In this document: positions 11,411 to 20,485 of the stretch, one piece after another
Layout: each line of letters begins with the position of its first letter
How positions within the stretch are numbered: the stretch's first letter is position 1
Source: Oncomelania hupensis
Taxonomy: Eukaryota; Mollusca; Gastropoda; Littorinimorpha; Pomatiopsidae
Length of the DNA stretch: 64,000 nucleotides
Reading direction: 5' to 3'
NCBI GenBank assembly: GCA_036898135.1
Contig: CM072526.1
Coordinates: forward strand, 54,443,821-54,507,820
Program-made: the position numbers and the translations under genes
Notes under the pieces: model-generated
Told to the model about the DNA's origin: nothing
Databases searched by the model: none
What the model saw: only the letters and a program-made list of their open reading frames with translations

Positions 11411-14400
11411 GATGCTATATACGCGCTTTCTATGCCTTCTCCACAAGCTAGAAGAAGAAGAAGAAGAAGAAGAAGATCAACAATGAAACAACAACAACAT
11501 AAAAAGGATGACAAGTGTATAGACGTAGGCCGTACCTGCTGACAGAAGCACCAGATCATTTCCCCCAGCCAGGGGACGTGCTGTGTCTTACAGCCAGTGT
11601 AGCTGGTGTCCACCTGGGATTCCTGCCACCAGTCAGCACAGCCACGGTTGATCACTGCACGGCAAACGTAATCACCTTATTGGTCAGCGCCGTCAGCAGC
11701 ACTTTGAGGTGTGAAGTATGTTGAGGTTTACAGTGTGTTGAGGTACGGTGTACAGTGTATTGAGGTGTACGGTGTATTGAGGTGAACAGTGTGTTGAGGT
11801 GTACAGTGTGTTGAGGTGTACAATGTGTTGAGGTGTACAGTGTATTGAGGTGTACAGTGTGTTGAGGTGTACAGTGTGTTGAGGTGTAGATTGTGTTGAG
11901 GTGTACAGTGTATTGAGGTGTACAGTGTGTTGAGGTGTACAGTGTGTTGAGGTGTAGAATGTGGAGGTGTACAGTGTGTTGAGGTGTACAGTGTATTGAG
12001 GTATACAGTGTGTTGAGGTGTACAGTGTATTGAGGTGTATAGTGTATTGAGGTGTACAGTGTATTGAGGTGTACAACGCTATACAAGGATAATTCAATGT
12101 AATTCGATACATGTGAAATGCGCGCTACCCCCAGCTCGCCACCACCACCACCACCACCAAAGGTAAGGTAAAGTTAACTTTTCAGTCTCTTTTGTCTAGG
12201 CCAGCTTAATGAGGGAGGTTCCCATCTCCTCTTCCTTGCTGCTTTACCTTCCCCGGTTGTAAACAGATCCAGCTACCCATTAACAGCTGTTGTAAACAGA
12301 TCCAGCTACCCATACACAGCTGTTCTATACAGATCCAGGTACCCATTAACAGCTGTTGTAAACAGATCCAGCTACCCATACACAGCTGTTGTAAACAGAT
12401 CCAGCTACCCATCCACAGCTGTTCTAAACAGATCCAGCTACCCATCCACAGCTGTTCTAAACAGATCCAGCTACCCATCCACAGCTGTTGTAAACAGATC
12501 CAGCTACCCATTAACAGCTGTTGTAAACAGATCCAGCTACCCATCCACAGCTGTTCTAAACAGATCCAGCTACCCATCCACAGCTGTTCTAAACAGATCC
12601 AGCTACCCATCCACAGCTGTTGTAAACAGATCCAGCTACCCATTAACAGCTGTTGTAAACAGATCCAGCTACCCATCCACAGCTGTTCTAAACAGATACA
12701 GCTACCCATCCACAGTAGTGTGGGCTGGGAAGGCGGGGGATGGTGGGGGGGGGGGGTGTTGTCGTGCTCTTGTTTGCATGGTAGGCACAACACCACCCTC
12801 ATCCTTCAATCAACAATCAGGTAGGCATGATAGGCACATCACCAGCACAGTACTCACTCCTTCCTCAGACAATAAAGATTGTGATTGTGAAACACACACA
12901 CACACGCCCACACATTCACACTCGCCCACACACATACAAACACACTCACACACCCACGCACCCTTCTTCCACCACCCAAAAAAAAGGAAAAAAAAAGAAC
13001 AATCTCACCTCCACTATCGTCCTTTTTCAAGAAGCAGGTGGAGGTTTTCTCACACTCCACAACAGCCACTGCGCTCTCAAACGGCTCGTCCACCTTCTCC
13101 CTGCAGTAAGGATTCCAGCTCGAACAGTCGTGACACTTCACCGAAGCTGAAAAGCAGTTAGTATTATAAATAAAACATGTTTTAAAAAACAGAACGTATC
13201 GACAGAATATGTCCTCAAACACCACTCTTCGAGGTCATTGTTTGAAGCTTGTAAGAAACAGATACAAGCTGAACGTCCGGGGCAAACTTCTGCAAGCGCA
13301 TAATCTCCACCTGGAACAGCCTCCCAGATGCGGTAGTGACTGCCCCTTCGGTGAATACTAACAGTAGGTTGGACACTCACTGGAAAGATCTACAATCTCT
13401 GTACGACCCTAAATTCCTGAACTGACATAAAGTAACTCTACCCACCACGTAGACTTTGCCATTTAGTAAAGTTTAAAATGTGTAGAACGACCAACAGGCC
13501 AGTCATGGCCTCAAGTGCCGATCAAGTCCAGTATTGAGAACAGTGACCACACTGCGTAACTGTGACTAGCCGTGACTTTACATACCACAAGTGGAGAGAC
13601 CAAGGTAAGCCACCGCTGGTCTCAACTACAGTTCAGTGTAGTTCAGCGACAACAGGCCCAATGGGTGGTAAACAAATAGAATAGATTCTCCATAGCTACT
13701 AGGTCATGGATCGTCGATAGCAGAGCGGGTACTGTATCTCTGTAGAGACATACATATGACTGTTTCCAGTTAAGTTATCGGGAATCCATTGCCTGTTTGC
13801 TATCCAGGATCCATTCTACATTCGCTATAGAAATTGTCCCGATGTTGGCATGTCTCATGCACGCACATACATACACACACGCACACAGTACAGAGCCCAT
13901 GTTACTTAGTGTTTGGAGGTTAAGATGACACCATGTAGCACTCGTATGTGTAGGTGAAATGGATTGATGACCACTCACAACAACCAGAAACCAATCATCG
14001 AAGCATCACCATCGCCCTCATCCTCCCCACCACTTCACAAAGACATCGTTGTCATTCCCCGACTTGTACAGTCTCAACACAAGGTTGAAAGGAAGATGAT
14101 GTTGTTGTTTTGTTAATGTTGTTGTTGAAAACATGAGGTTGCATTGCCTTAGAAAGTGGGAATGAAGCCAAGTTAAGGTCAAGGTTTAAATGCCCAACGC
14201 TACCCTGTCAGTGACAAGGCATGTTTGAACACAAAAATACCAAACGCCAGTGCAATCTCACGTGTGGACCATGTGCGATTCAAAGAAGCGGGAAATTCTA
14301 CCACGTGCATACAGTTTGTTAAAAGATCATTGCCAACAAATATCTAAAAGCACACAATAAAGCTATTGACATATATATTCGACGACAAACATCCTGGAGG

Positions 14401-15041
14401 GTTTGTTTAAACGTAAAGGCCTGTCGCCAAGAAATACCTCAAAGCATACAATAAGACTGTTTACAAAACAATCCAATATAATCATATTGTAGGGGTTGTT
14501 AAACTTAAAGGCTCGTTGTCAAGCAATATAGATCAAAGCATACAACTTAAATATGTGTGATAGTGTTCATATTTACAAATATAACAGATTGGATTTTTTT
14601 TAAATCTCTTTAGTATCAACCATGGTTGATCTTCTACCAATTCTACACTTTGCACATGTACAGACTAAACCTGTGAACAAATTAGGCTAACTTACATTCG
14701 TTTAGGTTTGGGACTGTATAGTAGTCTAGGACTACACTTATGTTTAGGACCGCTTCATGTATTAGGCCCCAGAAGTCATGTTAGATTTTATAAATAATGA
14801 AATTTTATTTTAGAAATCTTAGTGTCACAATAATATATTAAGAAATAATAAGTGTATTTCTATAGCGCATTTCACTATTAGTATAAATCAGTTCAAAGCG
14901 CATTATGTGTAGATTGTGATTTGCTGGTGCATAATTCATTAATATAATGTCAGAACAAAGCATCGTGAGCAGCGTTAACTGCTTTGCGTTTTGGAAATAA
15001 TTAAGGTGATGGCTGACAGATTTCGTGCCTCAAAGCGCTTT

Positions 15042-15104
<63 letters not shown>

Positions 15105-15148
15105 GTAGTAGTAGTAGTAGTAGTGTAGTAGTAGTAGTAGTAGTACTA

Positions 15149-15198
<50 letters not shown>

Positions 15199-15216
15199 TA
15201 TTATTATTATTATTAT

Positions 15217-15299
<83 letters not shown>

Positions 15300-17075
15300 C
15301 AATAATAATAATAATAATAATAAACTCAAAGCGCGGTGATCTGAAGAGATCGCTATACCAGAAGGCGGGAACAAAATCAATTTTTATTTTTGAAAAAGAT
15401 TGACTGCCTCCAATACCATTACTGAATGGAGGGGAAAAACCGGAGTACCCCAACGAAACCCTCGGTGTCCTGAAAAGTCTGGTACCTAAGTCACCTAAGT
15501 TCGTCCAAAGCGGGGTTCAAACCCTCGACCTTCAGCACAGGCAATAAATTCCCTATCAAAGGTGCCACCAGGCCAACGTACGATCAGTACAATCTAGGAG
15601 TATACTTGTGCGTTGTTTCGGCAAGACAAAATGTTAACCCATTTGACCCGACCCATTGCGTGTTTTTTCTAGGCGTCAACTGAGATAATTACTAGATCAA
15701 TATGTATTAGATGGCCACTGCAAAAACAGAAAGAGGTCTTTCAACGTTATTGCAGGCAGATCATGCAAAATACTTTAAGAAACATCCGAGCAAGTATCTA
15801 AGGTCCCAGTTACACCAGGGTTTCTTTTTTTTTTAAGATCTGACACAGCAAACGTAAACATTGAACAAAACTAGGGCGGCGTGTACGAGACAGAAGGAGA
15901 GGGGAGTGGGGATTTCGAATAGTTACAGATCAAACATATCTCCAAACAGAGTTGTTGAGATCGGCCTCGTAATGCCTTGAGTATTGTCAACATTCGGTGG
16001 GTCAACACGCAAGATTTTGGAGAGTTCAAACGCCTTTTTGGGATTCTGCAACAACACGTGGACACAGCACAGAGATTTGTTTCCAAGGAGATTGGATAGA
16101 GGTGGCGAGAAAGAAATGCTCGAACAGCTCCAGGCAGGACCCAAACCAACTTGTTGAATTTCTAAGCCTTCTTCATGGTGTTCCCAGTTCAAAACCTTTT
16201 GTTGAGCAAATAAATCCCTTTGCCTTGAGCTTAAAAGTTACTACACTTCAACAAATTCAGTGTCACAGGATCTTTACTAATAAATAATACTAAGTGTATA
16301 ACGATTAGGGGGGGGGGGGAGGGGGGAAGATAAAAACCAAAATGGCCTCTCCAAAAGAAGGTTATATATATAATCCGCACTTTTCAAAAAGGTTGTACTT
16401 CCCCTTAGTCTCTTTTTTTCCTTTTGGGCCAACATTTACTGCCAAGTTTAAAAAGAAGTGAAACTGTACATTGTGTGATCGTGAGGCATTTTAAGATAAA
16501 CTAATAAATAGAATAGATTTATTATGCGTGTGTATCTGTGTGTGGCTGCGTGTGATCAAGCGCTTTGTGAAGCATTTTATGTTTGAATTGCGCTATACAA
16601 AATAAATTATTATTATTTATTATTAAATTTCAAGGGCAAGCACCAAAAGTAAACTCACGCCACCTACAACGTAAACAAAAATAAACCAGGCATTGTTATA
16701 CTGTTACTTTAACAGCACGATTCTCTCTTGCCAGATTGCGCTAGTTTTAAGATGGAGTAATGGCATACAACATATACAAACAAAAAGATGATATCTTATG
16801 CTGAGGAAACGTTTTCTTTTAAAAATAAAAAAGGACAGCATTTAGAAAATATTATACAACTTTGGCTTTTAATTTTCTCTTTCTTCTGCATGACATATTT
16901 GATGTAGGAGCTCAGATGGCTCAGTGGTGTAGGCGCAGTGTACTCAAAGTTCAGGCCATAACATTGTGGTTCAAAACCCGCTGACGGCTTCGAATATAAT
17001 TTTTAAAAAATAATGCAAATAAAATTTAGTAAATAAATTAATAATAATAATAACAACAACAACAACAACAACAAC

Positions 17076-17149
<74 letters not shown>

Positions 17150-18362
17150 AATTACTCTGAGAAACTGCGCCACTACTCCTTGCGATGAGAGTATAAACCG
17201 AGGTGTAGTCTGCGCACGCACGCATTCCATCATACACACTTTAAAGATCCTGACGCTCATGTCCTAGACGGGTGAGTGCCGGCTACCCAAATGCACCAGC
17301 AAGCACTAGGCCCGTCAGAATAGAATTCTGGTCTCCTCTGGCGTCTTGAGTTAGATCCTGTATCGGCCAGCGCCTTGAGCAGCTCTCGAGCTGGAAAAGG
17401 CGCTATATAAGATGGATTAAATTTTACAACATTTATAATGTACAAGGTGTTGTGAGAGAAGTGGTGTGTCAACTAATGAATTGCCAATGTAATGACAACA
17501 AACCGTGTTTGCAGTCTACTAAACTTTTATCCAAAATCACTTTATTGGCCAACAGACTTTAAATAAATTGATTGAATTGAAACCCAGCATGCACTGGGCA
17601 TTATTCCATTATTCCTCCCTCCACCCACCCTTCACCACCCCGCCCCCTTTTCCTTGTCATCCTCAGTGGCGCTGTTCTTGCGGCTTTCGCTGAGAAGACA
17701 ATTCCAATGTGGCCCGCATGGGAGACAACTAAAATCTAACATCCCAACGAACAACAAATCCCAATCCCGCATTGGGTTTATCTATCCTATCTGTCTGTCT
17801 ATTCTATCTATCCAATCTATCCTACCTATCTATCCTATCTATCATTGGGTTTATAGTCTTCGATAGTAGTGCACTACTGCACGCACCTTTTCTTCTATCT
17901 GACCTCAAAGCCCGGCGATCTAATTTTAAACTCTACTGTAGAACACTGAAAGAAAGTCTGTTTTTAATTCTAATTTAGATTATCCGATAACATTTATCAA
18001 AGCAGGAAGGAACATAAAATGCCCATACAATTCCTGCAGTGGCCAGATCTATTTCTCATACCTAAAGTGAAGCATTTATCACCGGAGTGCAGTGGACAGA
18101 TCTATTTCTCATACTAAAGTTCATCATTATCAAGAGAGGATCGAATTCACACCCTTAGACATTGCAATACTTCGGCTTAAAACTAATGCTCTTCATATCT
18201 GCGCTATAGGCCACTCAACAAACTACACCTTTTTGTCTTTTCTTCATCTCTTCAACTCCTCAAATCTTCTAATCAGTCAAGAAACAAATTCTAAAGAAAT
18301 GGGAAACCAGAATCATATAGATGTTGCTGTTGTTGGTTACTTGATAATGCAACAAAACTTTC

Positions 18363-18444
<82 letters not shown>

Positions 18445-19758
18445 AGAATGCTATCACGCGCTTTTTTTTCAATCGAACTCAAAACGCGGCGATCTAAAAA
18501 GATTGATATTACAGACGCCGGAATAGAAACTAAACTTAATTTTTTGAAATTTCACAGTTCTAGTAATCCCGGCTTTCGAGAATTATTTAAAAATACGTTA
18601 TGATATTGAGAAGTATGCCTCATTTTTGACAATGAATATTAACAGATTTAACAACGAATGGATCCCTTATAAACCCTGGTTATGTGTGCCAACTGACCCA
18701 GTTCAACCGCATTAAATGTATATCTCGTGCATATGTTTCCGATTGATTGATTGATTGATTGTTGCTTTAGGTCCAGCGGACTCTTCCGAGCCAAATCAGG
18801 ACCGGACAACCCCCGATCCGCATAAAAGATCTGCTGAAACAACCCTAGTGGGAAAACTGAATGCCCTCCACCGGCCAGTCACTTTACAATAAAGACATCC
18901 CACGCAGGGGACGGCTGAGGCTTTACCCCAACTAATCGAACCCCCGGTTACAAAAACAAAATAGAATACAAACATCATTATAAATTATCAACAAAACACA
19001 TACATATAAAATGCCTATATTGCTAAATAATAACATCATAGGAAGCCTTAGTGACCACCCGGCAGAAAGCGTCCAATACTCCCAAGCTGATCCAACAGAC
19101 CTCATACACAAACAAGGAGTCTTGTCCAGGAAGAGTTTTCAAGAAAAAGGGTAGGTCATTGATCTAGCGAAGAAGAAGATAGTATAGCAGAGTGATAGGA
19201 CAGAGCAGGAATGGGAAAGAGCAAATGAGGAAGACAGCGACAGTGGGAATTTAAAGCACTAAATTTCCGGAAAGTGGGGATACTACTTATACTGAAACCC
19301 CCGGCACTCCAACGGGGGTACTGTTGCCGCAGTGAATCGGTCATGCCTATAAAGGAAAGACAGGTTTTCAACTGGGGCTTTCACTTTTCCATTTATAGGT
19401 TAGAACAATCTACAGTGGCAAGATTGCTCATGACCCCAATGGGTATATGTTTCCGATAATTGCCACTCAGTATCAAATATTTAATAATGTGAAGTGATAT
19501 ATGTTGTTGTTTTTGTTGTGGTGGTGGTTTTTTCTGTTTTTTCTTCTTTTTTTTTTCTTGTAAAATTGCAAGTGTACTCAGAAGCACAGCAGCATGGACT
19601 GTGCTCCTTTCATTTGTACTGTTTTGTTGCAGGTATAAGGCGGTAGCTCATTTTTTGGATGTACGATTTATTATTATGATATTTATTATTAGTGAAATAC
19701 TATCTCAAATATCAAGCCATGTATAAGATTGCAGTGCACCCACGCAGGAGGTGACCAG

Positions 19759-19830
<72 letters not shown>

Positions 19831-20485
19831 CTCTTTATCTATCCCCCTCTCTGTTTGTATGTGTATTGCGTGATCATGGTTTAAGTTGTACTTGACACAT
19901 TCTTATAACTTTCCATATCTGCTTACAATCTTAAAAAAAAATCTGAGATGTAAATGGAGAAATAAGTAATTTGTTTAAATACACTTGTTGATCATGTTGA
20001 AGTTGAAAATAAAATGAAAAAAAAATTTTTTGAAATTTAAAACTGCCAGCATCCAATGCCATTATTAAGTTACTTAGGCATCAAGTAGAACTCTCGAAAG
20101 GGAGAACACCCTCACACACCAATCAAACCAAGTTTTCGATCCTACAAATTCGGGATACACTTACTGCAATAACGAGCGAGCAGATTTACAAGCATGATGC
20201 TCTTTGAGCTGGTCTTCTACTTGATTGGTGCGCTATCCAAACAACGTTTCTATACGGTCTACAGTAATAATTCAAGGAAATAACAATAACATAAAAATCG
20301 GTATAGCACCTACATAGTGCATGCATAAGGGCGGTATAAATATTACACAAAACCGTGTAGGGGTTTGTTGATACAGATTTGCACAACAAATTACAGGAAG
20401 TTTGGTACTTACCTTTCACAACGTTGAGCAAACAAGTCACAAGGTAAATTAACAGAAGTAGGATATCCATTCTCGTGGTCGACAT
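1582..20485 (-). CDS. Secreted protein with two Ly-6/quiver-like three-finger domains (10-exon gene model)
   Basis: Ten minus-strand exons (20413-20485, 13009-13146, 11536-11654, 10818-10946, 10111-10400, 9338-9587, 8738-8912, 6139-6270, 5442-5627, 1582-2807) join with consistent phases at all nine introns. They total 2718 nt, exactly 906 codons including stop. The predicted 905-aa protein has a signal peptide (about 1-25), three-finger domain 1 (about 28-114), an acidic Trp-rich linker (115-391), three-finger domain 2 (about 393-485) and a Ser/Thr-rich tail (498-905). Both domains show the ten-cysteine quiver/Ly-6 order, with CxxC at the start, an RGC motif in the middle, then WCFC and CN at the end. 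In the known family such proteins act outside the cell, often GPI-anchored. No C-terminal hydrophobic GPI signal is visible here, so secretion is inferred. The fusion with a long linker and tail is unlike the usual family size of about 150 aa. Transcript evidence is not available, and alternative exons are possible. Confidence 0.82.
3036..4492. mobile_element. piggyBac-like DNA transposon relic with terminal inverted repeats
   Basis: The left end begins CCCTCCACCACGG at 3036 and the right end is its inverse, ending at 4492. The inverted similarity continues for about 50 bp with scattered mismatches. The left flank is ATAA and the right flank is TCAC, so a TTAA target duplication can only be argued if it has mutated. 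The CCC start and the acidic transposase-like N-terminus inside suggest piggyBac. The element lies in the intron between exons 9 and 10 of gene 1. At 1457 bp it is too short for a complete transposase, so it is internally deleted. Confidence 0.6.
3674..3982 (-). pseudogene. Truncated N-terminal transposase-like frame inside the 3036-4492 element
   Basis: A 102-codon frame starts with ATG at 3982, about 510 bp inside the right terminal repeat. It starts MAARGVSEAFVAKAL, and its second half is strongly acidic (SEDEEKSDDEVSGG and more). Acidic N-terminal stretches like this are usual in piggyBac transposase-like (PGBD) proteins, but the catalytic DDD domain is absent. The last ten residues are hydrophobic and probably read out of the coding part. 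It could also be an unrelated gene captured by the element. No function is claimed. Confidence 0.4.
4925..5205 (+). mobile_element. SINE2-type short repeat, copy 1
   Basis: This dispersed family is recognised by 'aaaccgaggt', 'gatcctgacgctcatgtcct', 'cagcaagcactagg', 'agcgccttcagctgctc' and the end 'gctggagaagcgcttt'. Related copies lie at 17187, 21466, 24555, 35195, 37865, 49845, 53995 and 55815. No clear Pol III A/B boxes were found, so 'SINE' is by size and dispersal only. It sits in intron 9 of gene 1 and gives a spurious open frame that could be mistaken for an exon. Confidence 0.75.
5340..5428 (+). mobile_element. 5'-truncated RTE-like LINE: last ~90 bp with GGATA tail
   Basis: The text 'ggagtacgctggttaaacgatcat' (first 20 bases diagnostic) and then 'gttacgggata' plus (GGATA)n matches the 3' end of the LINE at 63650-63720. 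Only the extreme 3' end inserted. The tail stops 14 bp downstream of the splice donor of gene 1 exon 9 (donor at 5441-5440). Confidence 0.75.
5442..5627 (-). CDS. Gene 1 exon 9: second half of three-finger domain 2
   Basis: The acceptor gtgttgcag precedes the exon, which completes a Val codon (phase 1). The peptide begins VIYRGCADGW and includes LGC, WCFC and LCN, giving cysteines 6 to 10 of the second domain. It then runs into a short basic/aromatic segment ending QLYK. The donor is AAAG/gtaatt (phase 1). In domain 1 the same region is split after WCFCQQ by an intron before DYCN. Here it is continuous, so the two domains differ by one intron. Confidence 0.82.
5938..6030. repeat. Short ~18-bp tandem repeat in intron 8
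   Basis: Five imperfect repeats of 'catgacttacatatgg' occur in the intron between exons 8 and 9 of gene 1. Confidence 0.65.
6139..6270 (-). CDS. Gene 1 exon 8: first half of three-finger domain 2
   Basis: The acceptor is accatcgtttcag and the donor is GGAG/gtaaca, both phase 1. The peptide contains FCWDC, PMC, TAC and HKC, then RKDDGG, which aligns position by position with exon 2 (KCHDC, PYC, VEC, STC, KKDDSGG). Phase and boundaries are identical to exon 2, so the exon pairs 2/3 and 8/9 arose by duplication. Exon 8 carries cysteines 1 to 5 of domain 2. Confidence 0.83.
6406..6491. repeat. (GA)n microsatellite
   Basis: An almost pure GA run in intron 7 of gene 1, followed by purine-rich DNA to about 6560. 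Confidence 0.95.
7140..7440 (-). mobile_element. SINE with a tRNA-like head joined to a 5S rRNA-like segment
   Basis: Read on the minus strand from 7440, it starts with 'ggatagcgcagtggttgga' (A-box-like, as in tRNA-derived SINEs). Then come 'gttaagcaccgtccagtgcg' and 'ttagcacttggatgggtgac', which closely follow the internal promoter (A box to C box) of 5S rRNA. A unique body and a 3' tail of repeated ACCTTT end near 7140. The 5S-like match is what I recognise from eukaryotic 5S genes; the rest is inference. Only the tail half recurs at 12165-12255. It lies in intron 7 of gene 1. Confidence 0.65.
7688..8093 (+). mobile_element. tRNA-derived SINE1, full-length copy
   Basis: The head 'ggcctcgtggcgcagtggat' holds an A box and 'gcgggttcgattcccgc' a B box with a paired T arm. 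A body of about 300 bp follows, ending 'gcgtatagcatcctg' and an ATT-repeat tail. A second full-length copy, inverted, lies at 25170-25605. The anticodon arm is not convincing, so this is a SINE head and not a tRNA gene. It sits in intron 7 of gene 1. Confidence 0.85.
8738..8912 (-). CDS. Gene 1 exon 7: Pro-rich to acidic linker
   Basis: The acceptor taatcttcag is followed by a phase 0 start. The peptide begins PVPWTPHPTASPPPQG, then turns polar and acidic (EKKGLEQNEVVESHDV, THDDITND). The donor CAAG/gtaagc is phase 1, which fits exon 8. It contains no cysteine and forms the end of the linker between the two three-finger domains. Confidence 0.76.
9338..9587 (-). CDS. Gene 1 exon 6: acidic, Trp-rich linker
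   Basis: The start was chosen at the acceptor aagggcag because it keeps frame with exon 5 (phase 2). A competing ag ten bases upstream would shift into another frame. The peptide has an Asp/Tyr patch (SSSSDDYDDQYDEP), two similar KVWNDG / KAWNDV units, then a Trp cluster (TWKWGDGWGHIKPWW). The donor AAAAAG/gtgcga is weak. If it is not used, the frame ends five codons later at a stop (after VRMNE), giving a short isoform with only domain 1. Confidence 0.68.
9640..9832. repeat. Compound (TTG)n / (ATG)n trinucleotide array
   Basis: Runs of TTG, then ATG with TTG interruptions, lie just upstream of exon 6 on the gene's strand (intron 5). All six frames are open, which produces poly-His, poly-Asp, poly-Ser and poly-Met readings that are not genes. 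Confidence 0.95.
10111..10400 (-). CDS. Gene 1 exon 5: charged linker
   Basis: The acceptor ttgtcaccctag has a good pyrimidine tract; the exon enters in phase 0 and leaves in phase 2 at GAAGG/gtacgt. About 97 codons begin GKGHTESEVSQKGGGDKG, then basic KKKNTF and an aromatic stretch (YLLWFWHADSDRPHWE). An acidic end follows (EENDGEG). It is cysteine-free. No named domain is recognised. A small upstream (ATC)n array (10028-10083) lies in the following intron. Confidence 0.75.
10620..10726. repeat. (ATG)n trinucleotide array
   Basis: A pure GAT/ATG repeat in intron 4 of gene 1. The open frames across it (poly-Ser, poly-His, poly-Ile) are artefacts. Confidence 0.95.
10818..10946 (-). CDS. Gene 1 exon 4: end of three-finger domain 1 and acidic linker
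   Basis: The acceptor atgtgttcag leads into DYCNGGS, which supplies the tenth cysteine and the conserved CN that close the Ly-6 fold. Then a 36-residue acidic stretch (EEWDDHSDWEKDGGGGEVE) begins the linker. It is phase 0 at both ends, 43 codons exactly; the donor is GAG/gtaagg. Confidence 0.82.
11235..11408 (+). mobile_element. LINE 3' fragment running into (AAT)n
   Basis: 'cgagaatggactggcttgac' and the following 80 bp match the RTE-like LINE at 63592-63665, up to 'gtacgctggtt'. It then breaks into an AAT array to 11408. From 11409 ('atgctatatacgcgctttc') the sequence resembles the inverted SINE1 3' end, so two insertions meet in the array. Confidence 0.7.
11536..11654 (-). CDS. Gene 1 exon 3: middle of three-finger domain 1
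   Basis: The acceptor cgtttgccgtgcag is entered in phase 1 and completes Val. The peptide has INRGCADWW, YTGC and IWCFCQQ, giving cysteines 6 to 9. The donor is CAGCAG/gtacgg, phase 0. VIxRGC followed by GC and CFC is the signature of the quiver branch of Ly-6 proteins. It is the partner of exon 9. Confidence 0.83.
11705..12085. repeat. 17-bp minisatellite
   Basis: About 22 units of 'ttgaggtgtacagtgtg' with point changes (a/g at the last base, occasional shortened units), in intron 2 of gene 1, 50 bp upstream of exon 3 in gene order. A 17-bp unit keeps frames open as a 17-aa repeat, which explains long apparent ORFs on the minus strand. Confidence 0.93.
12165..12255 (-). mobile_element. 3' fragment of the tRNA/5S-type SINE
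   Basis: Read on the minus strand, 'aaggtaaagcagc', 'gagatggg', 'cctcattaagctggcc' and the ACCTT tail match 7140-7265. It abuts the 33-bp minisatellite directly, suggesting the array grew from a site next to the SINE. Confidence 0.6.
12256..12716. repeat. 33-bp minisatellite
   Basis: About 14 units of 'cagctgttgtaaacagatcc' plus 'agctacccatcca'. Two alternating variants (ttgtaaac / ttctaaac and cattaa / catcca) show higher-order patterning. The unit length is a multiple of three, so one frame reads as an 11-aa repeat with no start or splice support. It lies in intron 2. Confidence 0.93.
13009..13146 (-). CDS. Gene 1 exon 2: first half of three-finger domain 1
   Basis: The acceptor aactgcttttcag completes Ala with the last G of exon 1. 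The peptide begins ASVKCHDCSSWNPYC and goes on to VEC and STCF, ending KKDDSGG; it carries cysteines 1 to 5. The donor GGAG/gtgaga is phase 1. The mature protein probably starts near the SVKC residues. Confidence 0.84.
13205..13440 (+). pseudogene. CR1/Jockey-like LINE C-terminal fragment
   Basis: In shifting plus-strand frames one reads RGHCLKLVRNRYKLNVRG, then a segment like 'xxINxWNSLPDAVVTAPS' and 'FKNRLDTHWKD'. These are the usual last residues of CR1-type LINE polyproteins (compare 57300-57540). It carries frameshifts and is antisense to gene 1 within intron 1. It ends at a stop near 13422. Confidence 0.7.
13441..15000. other. Intron 1 of gene 1, no feature recognised
   Basis: Plain AT-rich DNA. 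Weak repetition of 'aagcataca' phrases occurs near 14345-14540. Nothing coding, and no clear mobile element, is seen. Confidence 0.45.
15040..15580 (-). mobile_element. Inverted, diverged SINE1 with compound (CTA/TAG/AAT) tail
   Basis: 15330-15580 matches the inverted SINE1 body ('ctcaaagcgcggtgatct', 'aaccggagtacccca', 'gtacctaagtcac') with a decayed head. Its A-rich tail side is a 280-bp patchwork of CTA, TAG, AAT and ATT runs (15045-15322), containing an inversion point near 15105 where CTA turns to TAG. Confidence 0.75.
15590..16900. other. Intron 1 of gene 1, no feature recognised
   Basis: No gene or clear element is seen. A G-run (16308-16326) and a short '...gcgctatacaaaataaattatt' phrase at 16589-16614, typical of molluscan short repeats, are present. 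Confidence 0.4.
16905..17150 (+). mobile_element. tRNA-like repeat fragment with (AAC)n(AAT)n array
   Basis: 'gctcagatggctcagtggtg' and 'gtggttcaaaaccc' form degenerate A and B boxes about 45 bp apart. An A-rich stretch and AAC/AAT repeats follow. A related relic is at 28015-28080. It cannot fold as a full tRNA by eye. Confidence 0.5.
17187..17435 (+). mobile_element. SINE2-type short repeat, copy 2
   Basis: Begins 'agagtataaaccgaggtg', contains 'gatcctgacgctcatgtcct', and ends 'gctggaaaaggcgctatata'. The middle part is deleted compared with the copy at 21466. Intron 1 of gene 1. Confidence 0.8.
17880..18545 (-). mobile_element. Two inverted SINE1 fragments, the second beside (AAT)n
   Basis: 17895-17950 ('acctcaaagcccggcgatct') and 18445-18545 ('atgctatcacgcgc', 'aaaacgcggcgatct') match the 3' end of SINE1 on the minus strand. 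A 75-bp AAT array at 18364-18443 sits where the SINE tail should be. Confidence 0.65.
18736..19437 (-). mobile_element. 700-bp retroposon family (R700), copy 1 with 13-bp target duplication
   Basis: Flanked on both sides by ATATGTTTCCGAT. On the minus strand it begins with 'ggggtcatgagcaatcttgc' and ends in a (CAAT)n tail. Copies at 27222 and 58366 are nearly the same from end to end; older pieces lie at 40200 and 49563. It shows no convincing protein; a 71-codon frame shared by copies follows from their similarity. Variable-length target duplications plus a simple-repeat tail mean LINE-type insertion (established mechanism). Confidence 0.8.
19755..19838. repeat. (CT)n microsatellite
   Basis: Pure CT run ending in CTTT variants, in intron 1. 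Confidence 0.95.
20413..20485 (-). CDS. Gene 1 exon 1: start codon and signal peptide
   Basis: ATG at 20485 gives MSTTRMDILLLLIYLVTCLL and a few more residues to VVK, a typical signal peptide with a 15-residue hydrophobic core. A second in-frame ATG at 20470 would also make a good signal peptide. The donor AAAG/gtaagt is a perfect consensus (phase 1) and matches exon 2, 7.3 kb away. Upstream DNA to about 20580 has only an AT-rich 'aataaatag' as a possible TATA-like element, so the promoter is not assigned. Confidence 0.75.

Noticed and set aside
11652..12802. 144-, 139- and 198-codon repeat proteins on the minus strand
   Set aside because: Open only because 17-bp x3 and 33-bp units lack stops. 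They lie in an intron of gene 1 and have no signal or domain.
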